DNA of 64,000 nucleotides from Dactylonectria macrodidyma (Eukaryota > Ascomycota > Sordariomycetes > Hypocreales > Nectriaceae), in NCBI GenBank assembly GCA_020744425.1, contig JAGMUV010000010.1, positions 1,364,001-1,428,000 of the forward strand. The letters are read 5' to 3'. Both the position numbers and the translations under genes were made by a program. The number at the start of each line of letters is the position of its first letter. The stretch's first letter is position 1. The notes under the pieces were generated by a model. That model worked only from the letters and a program-made list of their open reading frames with translations. It was not told the origin of the DNA and searched no databases. Shown piece after piece: positions 34,828-46,851 of the stretch.

Positions 34828-36613
34828 CTACCTTGTTTTTTGATTCGCACCTTCGGGTCCTTTTGACGACCTAGTGCTGACGTAGACCTCAAACCCAACT
34901 GGTTTTACGAACCAGCAATTCCTAGTTGCCCACGGAACGTCCTTGCGAAGCTCAAAGTCAAACTCGTGAAGTAGTCGAGGGATAAGTTTCGAGATCTCCA
35001 AGGTGGAAATGTGTCGTCCAATGCATGTTCGTGAACCTAAGCCAAACTGTAAATGAGTTAGAGGCCGGATACAGATGCAGGAAAGCTACTCTGTGGTGGT
35101 CAATAGCTTACAGGCATCCAGTGTCGACTCATAGTAGATAGAAGATCGGTATCTGTTGTTAACCATCGCTCCGGCCTGAATACGTCGGCGTCTTCGCCGA
35201 AAATGGAAGGGTTATGATGCTCAACCCAACTGTTGATACCCACGATAGTCTGACAGCATCGAGAGTTAGTGTAATAGGTTGCGTATCGTTCAGGTCTAAC
35301 TTACCCCTGCCGGAAAGAATTTCCCACAAATTGTCGCCCCCCCTTCAGGTACAACCCTCTCCAGAGGGAGGCCAGTTGCTGGATGTAGTCTAAGGGCTTC
35401 TTTGATGACTGCCTGAAGAAATGGGAGCCCGAGGCTTTCTTGAAAGGTGATGCGCTTCAAAGCACCACTTTGCTTAGAGAAGAACTCATCAATCTCCTCG
35501 CGCAGTTTTTTCAATTTCTCTGGTGAACGGAGGAGCTGATATAGAATCGCACTGAGACTGATAGCTGTGGTATCTGAGCCAGCAACCATATTTGACACAC
35601 AGCCTGCAAGAACGTGGTACTGTGTGAATGGCGAGTCGTCCTCCGAGTGCTTTATAAGGAACCTCGAAAGAAGGTCCATCGTACTAGACTGGCCGGCAGG
35701 ATGCTCAGGATCTTCAGTGACCACTGCCTTTGGCTTGGAACGATGCTCCGCCAGGCACTGCTTAGTGAATTCGACGATATATGTCCTGCCTGTACCAAGC
35801 TTTCCCAGCCGACTCCTGATAGGCGCGAGGCATGGGTGAAGATGAGAGTAGACGCCGACCATAGTTGCATACCATAGATGGTTTTCGAGGTTCTTGATGA
35901 TTTCTCCGATATCCTGCCCTTGATCAAGGAAGCCCAGTCGCTTGGAGTAGGTAATCATTCCAATCACGTCAAAGGCATAGCATTGGAACCAATGCCCCAT
36001 ATCAACAGGCTCGGCCGCATTTCGTCTGCCGCCCATCTGCCAGAGTCTTTGTGTAAACAGATCTGCGCACTCGTCGACGTAGCGCTCGTAGTGCACTAGT
36101 GAAGACATGCTGTACATGCTATGGTAGAGGCGACGATTGGTACCGTGACGCTTCTCATCCCGGTCTGAGAAGATGGACCATTGATGTGGGTTTGGGTCGC
36201 CCCAAGAGTCGTACCAAGACGACTTTGAGAATGCATGGCCGTGTGCATAGATGACTTTGGCAGCGAGAGGGTCACATATGCTGTATCGGTTTGGGCCATA
36301 CCGGACGATTGGGCCTTACTCGTAGTGTCAGTCTTGTGGTTCTAAGATGGCCAGAAAATGTCATGGCAGATGGAATTACGCGATAAGAAATAGGGTGTTG
36401 ATGAGACTACCTACCATATTTTCGGTGGAGAGCAATGTTATCCCACTCAAAATGGCCTTTGTTAATCCGCCAAGCGTACCAAAGGTCAGTGAATCGCGCG
36501 AGATACGGACCAGGAATTGATGCCAGTGGAGAAAACAAGGTGTGATAGAGCTTGATGAAGAATTGGACCGCGATAAGCAGCGTAGGGGCAGTGAAAAGAA
36601 GATAGGCGTACAT
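34828..36613 (-). CDS. cytochrome P450 monooxygenase, pisatin-demethylase-like
   Basis: Exons 36613-36415, 36314-35305, 35249-35112 and 35046-34828 join in phase to 521 residues. The N-terminus (MYAYLLFTAPTLLIAVQFF) is an ER membrane anchor followed by the proline-rich IPGPYLAR. The I-helix reads AGSDTTAIS, the ExxR motif is in KEALRLHP, and the haem loop FGLGSRTCIG places the ligand Cys at 457. The sequence style (SIPGPYLARFTDLW, SRHWMP before the haem loop) is that of the pisatin demethylase-like fungal P450 group, whose founding member detoxifies a pea phytoalexin. It is transcribed away from the Rieske oxygenase gene across a shared 677-bp region. Substrate unknown. Confidence 0.9.
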
Positions 36614-37290
36614 TGTTCCGGCTGCTACGAATATAAGCGAGGACTCTATAGATTTGGAATCAAAGGCGCATGATTAGTATCAGAGCAGTCTGGTCTTAGA
36701 AGATAAGGTAAGTTAGTTTCCCAGGGTTAACCACAGGCGACGACGTGAGTCTCAAGCCCACAATGGTAAGTCTAGGCTAGTTTCGGAACTAAGAACCGGG
36801 CTTAAGCCATTCCCAGCGAGCCTTACCTCCATTCTGGAGTCAGATCCCATTCAGATTTACCGAGTCCACAGTCCACCTCGCCGCTTTACCCCGCACGCCC
36901 GAGCCTTGTCCAGAATAACGGACTGTTCGGCCGCCACTCCGATAAGTCCTGGCGGTTTCGGTGACGTATTTTGTCAACTGCGTACCTATCGTTAAGGTTT
37001 GCGGAGTTGGTCTACCCTGAAGTTACAAGAGTCGTCACTTGATGACTGGATGGGCCGCCACTCGAGTCGGGCGCTTTGCGGCTCCGTGAACTCGTACGGA
37101 ACTTTCGGCCGGGCGGTGGACCTGGTTCTACCAACGAGACTCGTAGTCGCCGTACGGCTATTGAAGGAACAACCTCGGGAAGGAACCCATGATTTAATGA
37201 GCACAAATCTTGCGTCATTACATTTCGTAGCGCGAGTAGTCCTTCACTGGAGACAACCTCAAGTTACTGAGAACACGATATCAGTTTAAT
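36614..37290. promoter_or_regulatory. divergent promoter between P450 and Rieske oxygenase
   Basis: Shared upstream region of two oppositely transcribed genes. It contains CGGCCG at 36928-36933 and 37106-37111, plus several other CGG/CCG triplets. Zn2Cys6 regulators bind CGG half-sites. No gene seen inside. Confidence 0.5.
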
Positions 37291-38638
37291 ATGGAGAGCA
37301 CTCTTCCAGCATCTTGGTATCGCGAGCCAGCGTTTTACCAACTGGAACGACGCGCCATATTCAGTAAATCATGGATTCTGATCTCCCATACTCATCAATT
37401 CAACGAGCCGGGCAAATACGCCCGGTATGAAATGGCTGGCTATCCGTTTTTCGTCATCAGGGATCGTGCTGGCAACATTAACGCCTTCCTCAATATTTGT
37501 CGTCATAGAGCCTTCCCGATTGTTCATGAGGACCAAGGAAAGGTCATGATCCTCTCCTGTAAATACCATGGTATGAGCCGCAGAGAACCCGAAACCCTGA
37601 TGCACTGGCTGACCAGAACGATGTGGTAGGATGGTCGTACGGTATGAATGGGAACTTGGCCAAGGCTCCTCGATTCGACAAAGTGGACGAGTTCAAAAAG
37701 GATGACTACAAATTGTACAAGGTGCATACCCATGTCGATAGTCTTGGGTTCCTCTGGGTCAACCTGGATTCGGCCGAGCAGCCAACATTGAGCTGGGAGG
37801 AGCAGTTCGGGGGTGTCGACAAGCAGCCCCGGCTGGAGAATTTTGACATGAGCAACTACGAGTATGATCATACCTGGTCTATGGAAGGCAAGTTCAACTG
37901 GAAGACTCTCATTGAGAACTACAACGAGGTTCGTGCATCACCAGGCCAATATGCTAGCTCTCAGCTTTCTGACAGCGGTAGTGCTACCATTGCCCCACGG
38001 CACATCCAGGCCTTGCACCCTTTTTCCAAAACAACAGAGAAATGGTATACGGTTGCAATAAGTACTGGGTTGAGCATCTTGGAGGTAAGGGAGAAGAGCG
38101 ATCCAGCTCAGTCAGCCCAACGTACATGTTCCCGAACGCTTCGGTCACTTTGACGTGAGTCTGGATAAATCAGTACCTTTACTCGATTAGTTAAGCTAAC
38201 AGGTCTTGCAGTCCCATCTTCTTCTACATGATGTCTATAGTTCCAACCTCGGCAACCACCAGCTTGATGCGCTATGAAGTGTATCGTTCTAAAACAGCAA
38301 CACCAGAACAACTGAAAGAGAAACTGGACTTCTTCAGCCAAGTCGAGGGGGAGGATAAGTGGCTCGCCAACGGAACACAGGCCAATCTGAACACTGACAC
38401 TTACACGACTGGGCCATTCCACCCCGATGTTGAACAGGGAGTCACCTACGTCAAGGGGCTGGTGAAGACAATGCTGCACGAACACGTGGCTGAGGAGAAG
38501 AAGCGCGGTTCGGAGTGGTGGCCCGCTCGCAGAGCTCCGGTTCAGGCGGCTACTGAAGAGGACGAGGCTTTCTGTCGTGGTGTTTGTGAGAACTCTACTC
38601 TCAATGGAAACAGGGCTCCCGAGGGTCTGTCGTGGTAG
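37291..38638 (+). CDS. Rieske non-haem iron oxygenase, alpha-subunit type
   Basis: These enzymes hydroxylate or demethylate aromatics or quaternary amines using a [2Fe-2S] Rieske centre and a mononuclear iron. Exons 37291-37570, 37630-37928, 37982-38154 and 38212-38638 give 392 residues. The Rieske motif is Cys70-x-His72 and Cys90-x2-His93 (CRHRAF, CKYHGWSYG). The mononuclear-iron site is in [14 protein letters not shown], with His196 and His201. The GT donor at 37929 (GTTCGT) is weak, but only this splice restores the iron motif and keeps the frame. No reductase domain is fused, so electrons must come from elsewhere. Choline-monooxygenase-like and ring-hydroxylating activities are both possible. 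Confidence 0.9.
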
Positions 38639-39190
38639 TCTAGGCAGTTTCATGTATTTTCGGGTAGCCAGATTGTAGCATTGTCTTGAAATGAATATCT
38701 TGACCTATCTAATTGTCTGATTCCTGGGTTACCCGTTGTCTCTTTGGTATTTATCTTACAGCCGTGACATTTTGAAATTGAGAGGAATGGCTAATTATTG
38801 GTGAATGATTATATATCGCCGCGGAATAAACGTACATTCCTTGCTGAACGTACTGGCCATACTTTAGAGCTGAGAAAAGCAATCAAGTGTGCATTCGTTT
38901 GCCGTGGCGTTACGACGATGCTGAGTGATGCACCGTAACATCTTTCCATCACGTTCTCGTTTGCTTGATTACTACGAATGGATGTACCAAAACAACTTAG
39001 CAGATGAAAAACAACTCTTTTCACAAGGGAGATGCACCGTAACTCATACTACGCAACACCGCAACCAGTTCTAGTAACCTTCATATTTGAATCTCAACAG
39101 GTATGCATGCATACCAGTTCCTATCTCCCATGGCTCTGTTCACTTAATCTCTGTTCCCTTGTCCTCATTCTGATAGTATATCCTTCTGGC
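38639..39190. other. intergenic between converging genes
   Basis: 3' flanks of the Rieske and second P450 genes. No gene seen. Confidence 0.6.
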
Positions 39191-40959
39191 TCAGACATTC
39201 GAAGACTTCTCCGAGTGCGCGATTGGCATGTCGAGAGAAACTGACTGGGCGCTCTCAAAGGTGACCGTCGTCTCTGCGTCGTACGCGGTCAATTCGGAGC
39301 GCGCGTCTTCAGCCCCTTGCCTGACTAGGCTTGCAATGGTCGTGGATCTGGGCAGGAACCGAACTTTGAATGGGCAGGGACGGTTCACCTGAGAAACAGT
39401 GTAGGCGTCCGCATTAAGAGTGACCTCGTTTCCCTGTTCATTCACTCATTAGCTCAACACCTAAGGGACCCTGTCAATGCTGGCTCAAGAACGCTCACCT
39501 CATCATCCAACCCGGCACGGATATGGAACGCCCAAAGAAGGGAAACGATTGTAAAGTACAGACTCTGCTGCGCCAATGCTTCTCCACTGCACACACGCCG
39601 TCCCCAGCCAAATGTGTTGTGGCCCCTCTTGTTAGGGTAGGCTGGTCGGTCGAAACCGTCTAGGAAGCGCTCCGGCCAGAACCTCTGCGGCTGGGGATAC
39701 TCTCTCGGGTTGCGTGAAACAGCATAGAGGTTACCGATGATGGCGGTTCCTTTCGGTATGAAAAATCCGTTGTAGATATCATCCTCGGTTGGGGCATGGG
39801 GAGGACCACCGAGGGCAAAGGCAGGCCGCCACCTCAGTGTTTCATTAATTATTGCGGCCAAATATGGGAGGTTGTCTTCGTCAGACCAGTCTGGATAGCG
39901 GTTATGGCCGATGACACGATCGATTTCCTCCTGGGCCTTCTTCTGGACGTCTGGATTAAGACACATGGCCAAGACAAATGTCAACATCGTACTGGTCGTA
40001 GTATCAACTCCGGCACCAATGAAATTGCCTGTCAGGTTTGATATTTCGACCTTGCTGAGGCCATGTTCTTCCTTTTCCTTCAGGAGCCGCTTCGCAAAGT
40101 TGTCCTGTGTTGCCTCGGCACCTTCGACCGATAAGGCGTAGAAGTATTTGTTCGAGGTGTCGGCAAGCTTCCTCAACTGGTTTGGAAGCGGGTTTAGCCA
40201 TGAAGGAAACGAAGAAAGTACTGGGATGGCTTCGGTATATGTTTTCCCAGGGAATCCTAGATTTGCACTTCCAACAAATGCCTGGGCAACCTTGAGGACA
40301 GTGTCGGTTTCACTGCCGATTCGTCGGCCCCAGGCGATGATGGACACGATGGAGACAGTGAATCGCAACGCACCCTCAACAAATCTTCCGGGGTCATTCA
40401 GACACTCGTTGATAAAAAGCTTAGCTTCGTTTGCTTGGACAGGTCGGTATGTTTGGACCGTCTGGGCATTGGCAGCAGAGTGCTAAATGACGCACGAAAA
40501 TTAGCTTAGTTATGGTAAATGACAACCTGAGAGACTGCTACTTACCGTCAATCGGCGGTGCAAACGCCACTGTTCCCCATATGCCAGGCCGGCTTGATTG
40601 AACTTGTTGAGTCCGAAGATCTTGCCGGTGAGTGTCTTGACTGCTCTCGAGGAGTAGATATTCGCCCGCTTATCACAGAGGTTGGACATGGACCAGGCGT
40701 CATTGCAGATGATGACCGGGGTATGTCCATCCCAGATCGTGATAATGGGGCTCTGGTATTTGAACGACCAGTCCTCGAACTTCTTCCACTGTCTTGAGTT
40801 GGGAATTTGAAAGATGTTACCGAAGAGAGGGAGCGGGAAAGGACCTGGCGCCATCCGCTTTCTAAGCCGTAGGACACGGACGTAATCCACAAGGACGTAG
40901 ACCACTCCGTAAGCCGCAATGGCTACGGCCATGATAATAGGAAAAGCGAGTAGAAGCAT
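39191..40959 (-). CDS. cytochrome P450 monooxygenase (CYP64/CYP619-like group)
   Basis: Exons 40959-40546, 40482-39499 and 39433-39191 join to 546 residues. An N-terminal membrane anchor (MLLLAFPIIMAVAIAAYGVV) precedes APGPFPLPLFGN. I-helix GAGVDTTTS, ExxR in NETLRWRP, PERF motif (FWPERFLDG), haem loop FGWGRRVCSG with Cys436. The loop and the following GEALAQQSL resemble fungal P450s that oxidise small aromatic polyketide or phenol substrates. The start is taken at the ATG at 40959, directly before the anchor, although the frame is open further upstream. The shape suggests oxidation of a phenolic side chain or ring; that is inference. Confidence 0.9.
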
Positions 40960-41668
40960 TATTTCCCGCGTTTCTTGATAGTGCGCTGAATGGATTGGAA
41001 GTAAGAGTGAGTCCCTCTTTCCAGGGCAAATGGTAGGTAGTATGATAGTTGCCGAACCGCAGAGGAAATGGATCACAAGATAGGGATCTAAGCAGGCAGA
41101 AACAAGCTCAATGTGCAGCGACAGAGCTAAGCAAGTCCGTCTGAATTCAGCTGATTTATGGATATGTGTCGGCCTTGTTCCCTGGCATCTATCCCTAAGC
41201 CGACTGGCCGGTGTCATCCGCCATTGCCCCCATCAGATTGGGCAGAGCGAAGCGGCACGGGGACAAGAAGAGACACGGAGATTAGAAAGCGACACACCGC
41301 GGGCGCTAGGAGGCGTTGTCGGGAAATCTGATAGCGGCGCACCTCCGGGCTAGGGAGATTTCTGGTATTCAAATCCCGCCGGCCGAAGCTCCGGTACCCC
41401 CTGCAGCTTCGGGAATTGGCACGGGAAAGCTCGTATCAGATAAGAAACCTGTCTTGGTTCCAGGATTACAGACTCCGTGCGTGCATGAGGTATATATAGA
41501 CACAATCACTTCAGCAAACGATGCTACCTCGAATGCCAGCTTGTTCCGCAGTAACGTTCATGGTAAACTGTTCAGATTAGTATATTAGGTCTATGTAACT
41601 GCGGGCTCACATCCTAAACCCTGAGGTGTGAACCTTGTCCGGCTCATAATCCCAACATAGCGGCTGAA
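40960..41668. promoter_or_regulatory. upstream region of the second P450
   Basis: Includes CCGGCCGAAG at 41379-41388, one mismatch from the recurrent 10-mer, and a CTTCGGGAATTGGCACGG stretch at 41407-41424 that resembles the inverted form of a word upstream of the SDR gene. Also the 3' flank of the cupin gene. Confidence 0.45.
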
Positions 41669-42300
41669 CTACTTTTTCTCCGTCTTTTGGTACTTTTTGG
41701 GCACTGGCAGTGTGGCGTAATTGGACATAGCATCCAAGTGCTCCTTTGGCGAGATGGGTTTGCCCTCCTGCACGTACGTGCCCAACAGCTTGAAGTAGTT
41801 GATGTAGTAAGCCGGAGTGTACGTGTTGAAGAACTTGGCCTCCTGGTCAGTTGGGTTGCTGAAGGTATGCGGCGCTCGAACAGGCACCGTTACGTAGTCG
41901 CCTTCTTTCGCGTCGATAATGTCCTCAGTGCCATCTGCCTTGGGGAGGTGGTAGCGGATGGTCCCCTTGGTTGTCAGGAAGGTCTCGTCGTGCATTTCAT
42001 GCCAGTGAGCCGGCGGCCCCTTGAGTCCAGGCGGAAGAGTGAACTCGGCCGCGCCAATGCGGTTGTCTTTGATTGAGAGATCGCCAGTAAGCTTCTGTCT
42101 CACTAACCACTAAAGCCGGCTCGGAATGCAGGCCTTCCAGGTTGACCAAACTCACCAGTCCGGGATCCGTCTTCTAGCACGCGACAAGTGATGACCCCGA
42201 GTTTGATAATCTCGCCGGTCTTGGCTGGCACGAAGTTTACCGGGATACCGTCCGTGGGGATATCGCGGCCAGGGCCGAGCTCAACATCATCATCCTCCAT
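41669..42300 (-). CDS. single-domain cupin (quercetinase-like)
   Basis: Exons 42300-42156 and 42102-41669, intron 53 nt, 192 residues. The metal motif reads HWHEMHDETF followed at the usual distance by G-T-I-R-Y and later APHTFSNP: the two His, the Glu and the distal His of a cupin_2 metal site. Small cupins of this kind include dioxygenases that cleave flavonols and other dihydroxylated compounds, as well as isomerases. No signal peptide, so cytosolic. It diverges from the flavin-reductase-like gene. A quercetin 2,3-dioxygenase role would fit a flavonoid pathway but is not proven; the enzymes of that name are often larger bicupins. Confidence 0.85.
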
Positions 42301-42818
42301 GGTAGAAGATGGTAGAAGAAGGTACGAATAATAGACTAGCCTGGGTCAAGAACAAGAAAATATGTCCAGGTAAACCCAACGATAACTGAGTTTACAAGAT
42401 GGAGTTGCCTTGAAGAGAAAGGAAGAAGCTCATGAGTTGAAATGCGTTTTTAATCATGCTCGGACTCTCATGGGGAATCTCTGTGAGTAAGTATCACGGA
42501 CGCTGGACCCGGGCCCCGATTTCCCCATGGGGACAAGCTAAGCCCCAGATTCTGCAATGCCGAGTTCGTGGGGCCCTCGGCCGTGTCTCCCACCCATCAG
42601 CCGATGTCCGAAGCTCCTCGGCCAACTCTGAAGCGTGGCACCTCAAACGGGCAGAACTTACTCGGTTACGCTACGGAGTAGCCCTGGCCCTACAAAATGG
42701 GTGCAAGCGTGCTGGTAACCGGGGTCTGGAAAATCAATCTTATGACACCCGTTCTCTGAGTTCGTATAACCAATCTCTTGTCAGCAATCAATCAACACCA
42801 TCTACAACACACCTCGCC
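42301..42818. promoter_or_regulatory. divergent promoter between cupin and flavin-reductase-like gene
   Basis: Contains CGGCCG at 42578-42583, further CGG/CCG pairs, and a CCCCATGGGG palindrome at 42525-42534. The reading frame of the + strand gene is open through this region, but the first well-placed ATG is at 42819. Confidence 0.45.
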
Positions 42819-43529
42819 ATGTATTATGAGCCTGGAAGACAGTCTGGAAACATTCCACACAATCTCCCACATGACCCTTTCAAAGCATGTGTTGTTCCTC
42901 GCCCGATCGGTTGGATCTCCACCATCTCAGCTACGGACCCGGACAAACACAACATAGCACCCTATTCGCAGTTCAACAACTTGACCTTTGACCCGCCATA
43001 CGTCATGTTCTCGGCCAACCAGAAGCCTGACTTAGAACGCAAAGACACAGTTCGCAACGCCGAGATGACCGGCAAGTTCTGCTGGAATCTGGCTACGTGG
43101 GACTTGCGCGAAGCAGTCAACATCTCGGCCGAACAGGTGGACTACGGAGTCGACGAGTTTGAGCGTGCAGGCCTCGATAAGGAGTATAGCCGCGCGCTCT
43201 CTGGAGAGCCTGTCCCGATGGTCAAAGACAGTCCCGTCAAGTTTGAGTGTGTCTACCATACAACTCTAAGGTTGCCGGCAAATCCGCCCATGGGGACCGT
43301 CGACGTCGTCATTGGTAGAGTCGTTGCCGTGCACATCCGGGACGATGTCTTGACTGACGGCAAATTGGACGTTGCCAAAACTCAACCCATTGCTCGTTGC
43401 GGCTACTTCCAGTATGCTGTGGTCCGGGAGACGTTCGAAATGATCATCCCCGGGATGGACGAAGCCACGCATGCAGGGTTGGAAGGAAACAGCTCTATTC
43501 ATAAGAAGATACAAGAGACAAGGCTGTGA
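42819..43529 (+). CDS. flavin-reductase-like FMN-binding split-barrel protein
   Basis: 236 residues from the ATG at 42819 (context GCCATGT), no intron. The family motif is at the start of the barrel: DPFKACVVPRPIGWISTIS, then NIAPYSQFNNLTFDPPYVMFS. The C-terminal part has the GRVVAVHI strand. Members reduce FMN/FAD with NAD(P)H or act as flavoprotein oxygenases (DIM6/NTAB type). The frame extends upstream to an ATG at 42456, adding 121 residues without family features; I rejected that start. In this cluster it might feed reduced flavin or electrons to an oxygenase; the Rieske enzyme is one candidate. That is inference. Confidence 0.85.
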   Translation: MYYEPGRQSGNIPHNLPHDPFKACVVPRPIGWISTISATDPDKHNIAPYSQFNNLTFDPPYVMFSANQKPDLERKDTVRNAEMTGKFCWNLATWDLREAVNISAEQVDYGVDEFERAGLDKEYSRALSGEPVPMVKDSPVKFECVYHTTLRLPANPPMGTVDVVIGRVVAVHIRDDVLTDGKLDVAKTQPIARCGYFQYAVVRETFEMIIPGMDEATHAGLEGNSSIHKKIQETRL

Positions 43530-43816
43530 GGTTAGCCTAGTTAGCAATGGAAGGGTGGGTGGGGGGACAGGCGTTACCTTCATGGATGGGTTACATAGAT
43601 GACAACTCGTCAAGCCGGCCAGCAAGTGTAAATACCTATCATGATCTATATACTGAACACTTGAAGCTCGGTAAATTTCTTCAAGCCATATCTGGCTAGC
43701 TACCTCACTCTATTCCTCTCATTCACTGAAAGTGCACATAAAACAACATGATGAATCATCCATCAGTGCCTAGAGCTTGGATTTAATTTCCATCCGTTCT
43801 TTAAACCTGTTGGAGA

Positions 43817-46480
43817 CTAGAGCATATGATCGAGGAAAAAGAAATCTTCTACACCTTGGAAATTGGCTGAGTAATCGCCATCCATCATCATTAGATCCGA
43901 GCGGGACATTGGGTCAGGTATAACGTCAACAGACAAATCAGGCATTTCAATCTGATTCTGCAGAGTCCTCGGACTCGGCATCATCACGTTGAAATCCATC
44001 TCCGATGGTGAGACATCTGTAGTAGCAACTGGGGGTATAGAAGGGTCCGCTAGACTCGTTTCAGATGCCCTGCTAACCTGCTGATGTTGTATATGTGGTT
44101 GGAAGTACTGCTGTTGGGGCATTGGCTGGTTGCTAAGGTTTGTCATGCTTGAGGAGGCATGCGCAGTAGCCATGTTTGAGGAGGTAGAAGCTCGACGTAA
44201 GTCATTGCCATGTCGTGAGCCCCTTCTAGCCCGCTTGTTCAGGGTCTCTTGACGTGCTGAACGCGCCTTTTCCAGCAATTTAATGATAGAACGCCACTGC
44301 TGAGGTTTCCTGCCGTTCAGCAATGAGGGCGGATGCTCCCATCTCAGGACGATAGCCTTCTCGACTGCTTCCCATGCTCTGCGTGAGCTCTTGCAGAAAG
44401 GATCCATCTGCAGCCAGACTAGAACCAGTGAAAATGCATGCCACTGAGTATAGGAGCTAAAGAGCCAAAGCCAAGGGCGTGTTCGTGGGTCAGTCCGTAG
44501 TTTGTAGTTCAGCTCTATGACTTCAACCGCAACGGGGAACAGTCGCTCGCGAGTAGCCTCTGACATGGTCCCTGCATCTTGCAGCGGATTACATCCGTGC
44601 AGCCTGACTTTGTGGAAAAGCATCCGCGTAAGAATGACGGTAACCTACAGCCTCACATCTCAGCAGCTGTGCAGGTATACGAGTGTGCATCCACGGAACA
44701 CAACACGAGACTTAGGGCTCGCAAACTTACCCAGTGAAACGCGTTCGTTGGAGAGTAGTTTCGGAGGAATCGCTCAGAGAAATCTGACTGACACGCCTCA
44801 ATCCAGTCGACTCTCTCCTGTGGTGTGAGTTCTGCATAACTCTTCCCTGTGTTTCCACAAAGCCTTCTCACGTCTACCATACAACGATACATGCTAGTGA
44901 TCTGACATCGGGCCAGCATAAAAGTCATCTCTGTAATGCCTTGCGTTTCTGGGGGATACTCTATCATTGTAGGATGCAACTGTACGTCATCTAAGTTGCG
45001 AGGCGGCTGAGTGTCGAAGCTACTCATTTCGAGCCTGTATGGAAGAGTCAGATACCCCATCGCTCTCAGAGACGCAAATGTTCGTTCGTAGGAGCTCACA
45101 TATTAAACTCGCCTGAATAGTCCTCGGCAGATGGTGCATCCAAGATGGAAATCTGCCACCACAGTCTTCGACGCATCTCCATCTTGAATTTCGATAGACC
45201 AAACAAACTGCCCTCTCGATGGAGTCCAAAATTTTGGGCCAGCCTAACGGCTAGGCCAGATAGGTTCCAAGACAGCCGGGGCTCGTGGTGTCGGAGAAAG
45301 ACCAAATATAAAACTAGGGCTTGGAGAGGTCGAATATCTCCAGTGTGGAGGAGCATGGCACTAGAGAACATTTTCTCAAGCTCTTCACGCAAGCGAGCCA
45401 GAACTTGCGCCTGTCCACTTTCAAAGATGGCGACACACTCTTCCTCGGTAAGACTAGTTATAGCACCATAGTAAACAGCCAGAAGGATGCATTGCGTGCC
45501 ATCGGCAGAGCCCAGCGGACGCAAGCTCATCACTGCCTGCTCCAATGACGGTAGGTGCAGCAGCTTGGTCAATGGCTCTACCCGTTCCTTGTATATACTC
45601 CAAAGCTGCAGTCTTTGGGTAATGAGAATATCGAGTATCTTCGATTTGGGAGCCGTGTGTTGAAAATCGGCTTCGAAACTGCTCGTTTGTCCTTGGAACC
45701 CCTCTGTTGAGGCATTCGGCACGTTGTCCCGGGTTTCTTGGACATCCGGACAGTCTTCATCTGTCACGGAGCCGCTACTGACCTGCTCGCCTTTAGCCAG
45801 AACCCGCAGGGTATAATTTTGTATCCACTTACCTCAGTGCCGCCGTCGTCCCAGAACCAACGTCTCACGTATGTTTCTCTCCCGTGATCGCGGACAATCA
45901 TTCCGGGGCTCTCCCCCTGGCTCGAGAAAGTACTCAGAGCTTTAGCTTTTTGTAACTCTGGGGACTGATTCAAGTTCTCCTCCCTAGCACCGCCGCTCCG
46001 CTTGGTAGTCTCAAGACCCGCCTTGACTGCTCCGTCTTCGAGTGTAGGACTTGTGCCAGAGGGTTGAGCTTGGGGGTGATCTCGGTTGCGGTTACCGTCT
46101 GGATAATGGTGCGAAGGTAAGATGTTCTCAAGCTTCTCTTGTTCCTTTGGCTCAAGTGTCTGTACGACCTTCTCGAGTCGGTGGAGCATTTCGACAAGCT
46201 CCGGTGCCATGCCGGCTTGGTTTCGATTCGCAGCGATGGTCGGGAAGATACACTCGCTCCCAGCTTTGGCGCAATTGTGACATGGTTTCTGTTTGTCGCA
46301 TTTGACCTTTCTCTTGCTGCACATGAGGCATGACCGTCGTTTTCGTCCAGCATTGCTTGGCTGGGTTAAGGTGGTAGTAGCTGTCGCGGTCGACGTGACG
46401 TTGGTCGTCGAAGGCTCTTGGGAGGAGGCTCCATTTTCGTTTGTCATGTTGCTATCGTCGACGGGCATTGCTGCTGACAT
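43817..46480 (-). CDS. Zn(II)2Cys6 transcription factor, likely cluster regulator
   Basis: Exons 46480-45833, 45782-45100, 45034-44731 and 44644-43817 join in phase to 820 residues. The binuclear zinc motif is C-x2-C-x6-C-x5-C-x2-C-x6-C, starting CLMCSKRKVKCDKQKPC, followed by a linker and a leucine-spaced helix (ELVEMLHRLEKVVQTL) that may dimerise. The middle region (QALVLYLVFLRHHEPRLSW ... RRRLWWQISILD) is the fungal-specific transcription factor domain. The C-terminus is Gln/Met/Ser-rich and ends in an acidic stretch typical of activation regions. It diverges from the hydrolase gene at 46852. Its upstream region has two CGGCCG sites, so self-regulation is plausible. The start chosen is the first ATG (46480). 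Confidence 0.92.
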
Positions 46481-46851
46481 GATCCCCGGAGAAATCAGAA
46501 AGGCTTGTGTGATGGAAGACGAAGCCAAAGCAAGTTTGCAACAAGAGTTGACCTATCGGAATCCCGGCCGCAAGGGGGTTGTGGCATTGCAGAGAAGATC
46601 GGCCATCTAAGGGCGGTGGGCCATCGGCCGAAGTCGCCGAGAATAGCCTCATCCTCCAAGCTCCACACATTGTCAGGCAACACCAATCGTTAGCGGTAGA
46701 ATGAGATCCTGAAGTACTAATCTTGATGTATCATCCGATAGTAGCCTGTCTTTTCCGAACGTAAATATATTCCATCTTGTTAAGAGCCAAATACTTTCTC
46801 AAGAACACTTTCGCAACAAATCGTAATCCCAGCCACGCCAGACTCGTCAAC
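46481..46851. promoter_or_regulatory. divergent promoter between regulator and hydrolase
   Basis: 371 bp with CGGCCG at 46565-46570 and the full TCGGCCGAAG at 46624-46633. No gene inside. Confidence 0.55.
46624..46633 (+). promoter_or_regulatory. TCGGCCGAAG word upstream of the regulator gene
   Basis: Exact copy of the 10-mer also found at 54155-54164 and, inverted, at 61276-61285. The core is an everted/inverted CGG-CCG pair, the type of site bound by Zn2Cys6 dimers. Confidence 0.5.

Noticed and set aside
37920..38060. Frameshift in the Rieske oxygenase
   Set aside because: An intron at 37929-37981 restores [14 protein letters not shown] and one frame up to the next intron, so no frameshift is needed.
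41669..42300. Gentisate 1,2-dioxygenase
   Set aside because: The protein is far too short (192 residues, a single cupin) for the bicupin gentisate dioxygenases.
42456..42818. 121-residue N-terminal extension of the flavin-reductase-like protein
   Set aside because: The extension has no family match, lies in the divergent promoter and contains the CGGCCG word. The ATG at 42819 has better context and fits family length.
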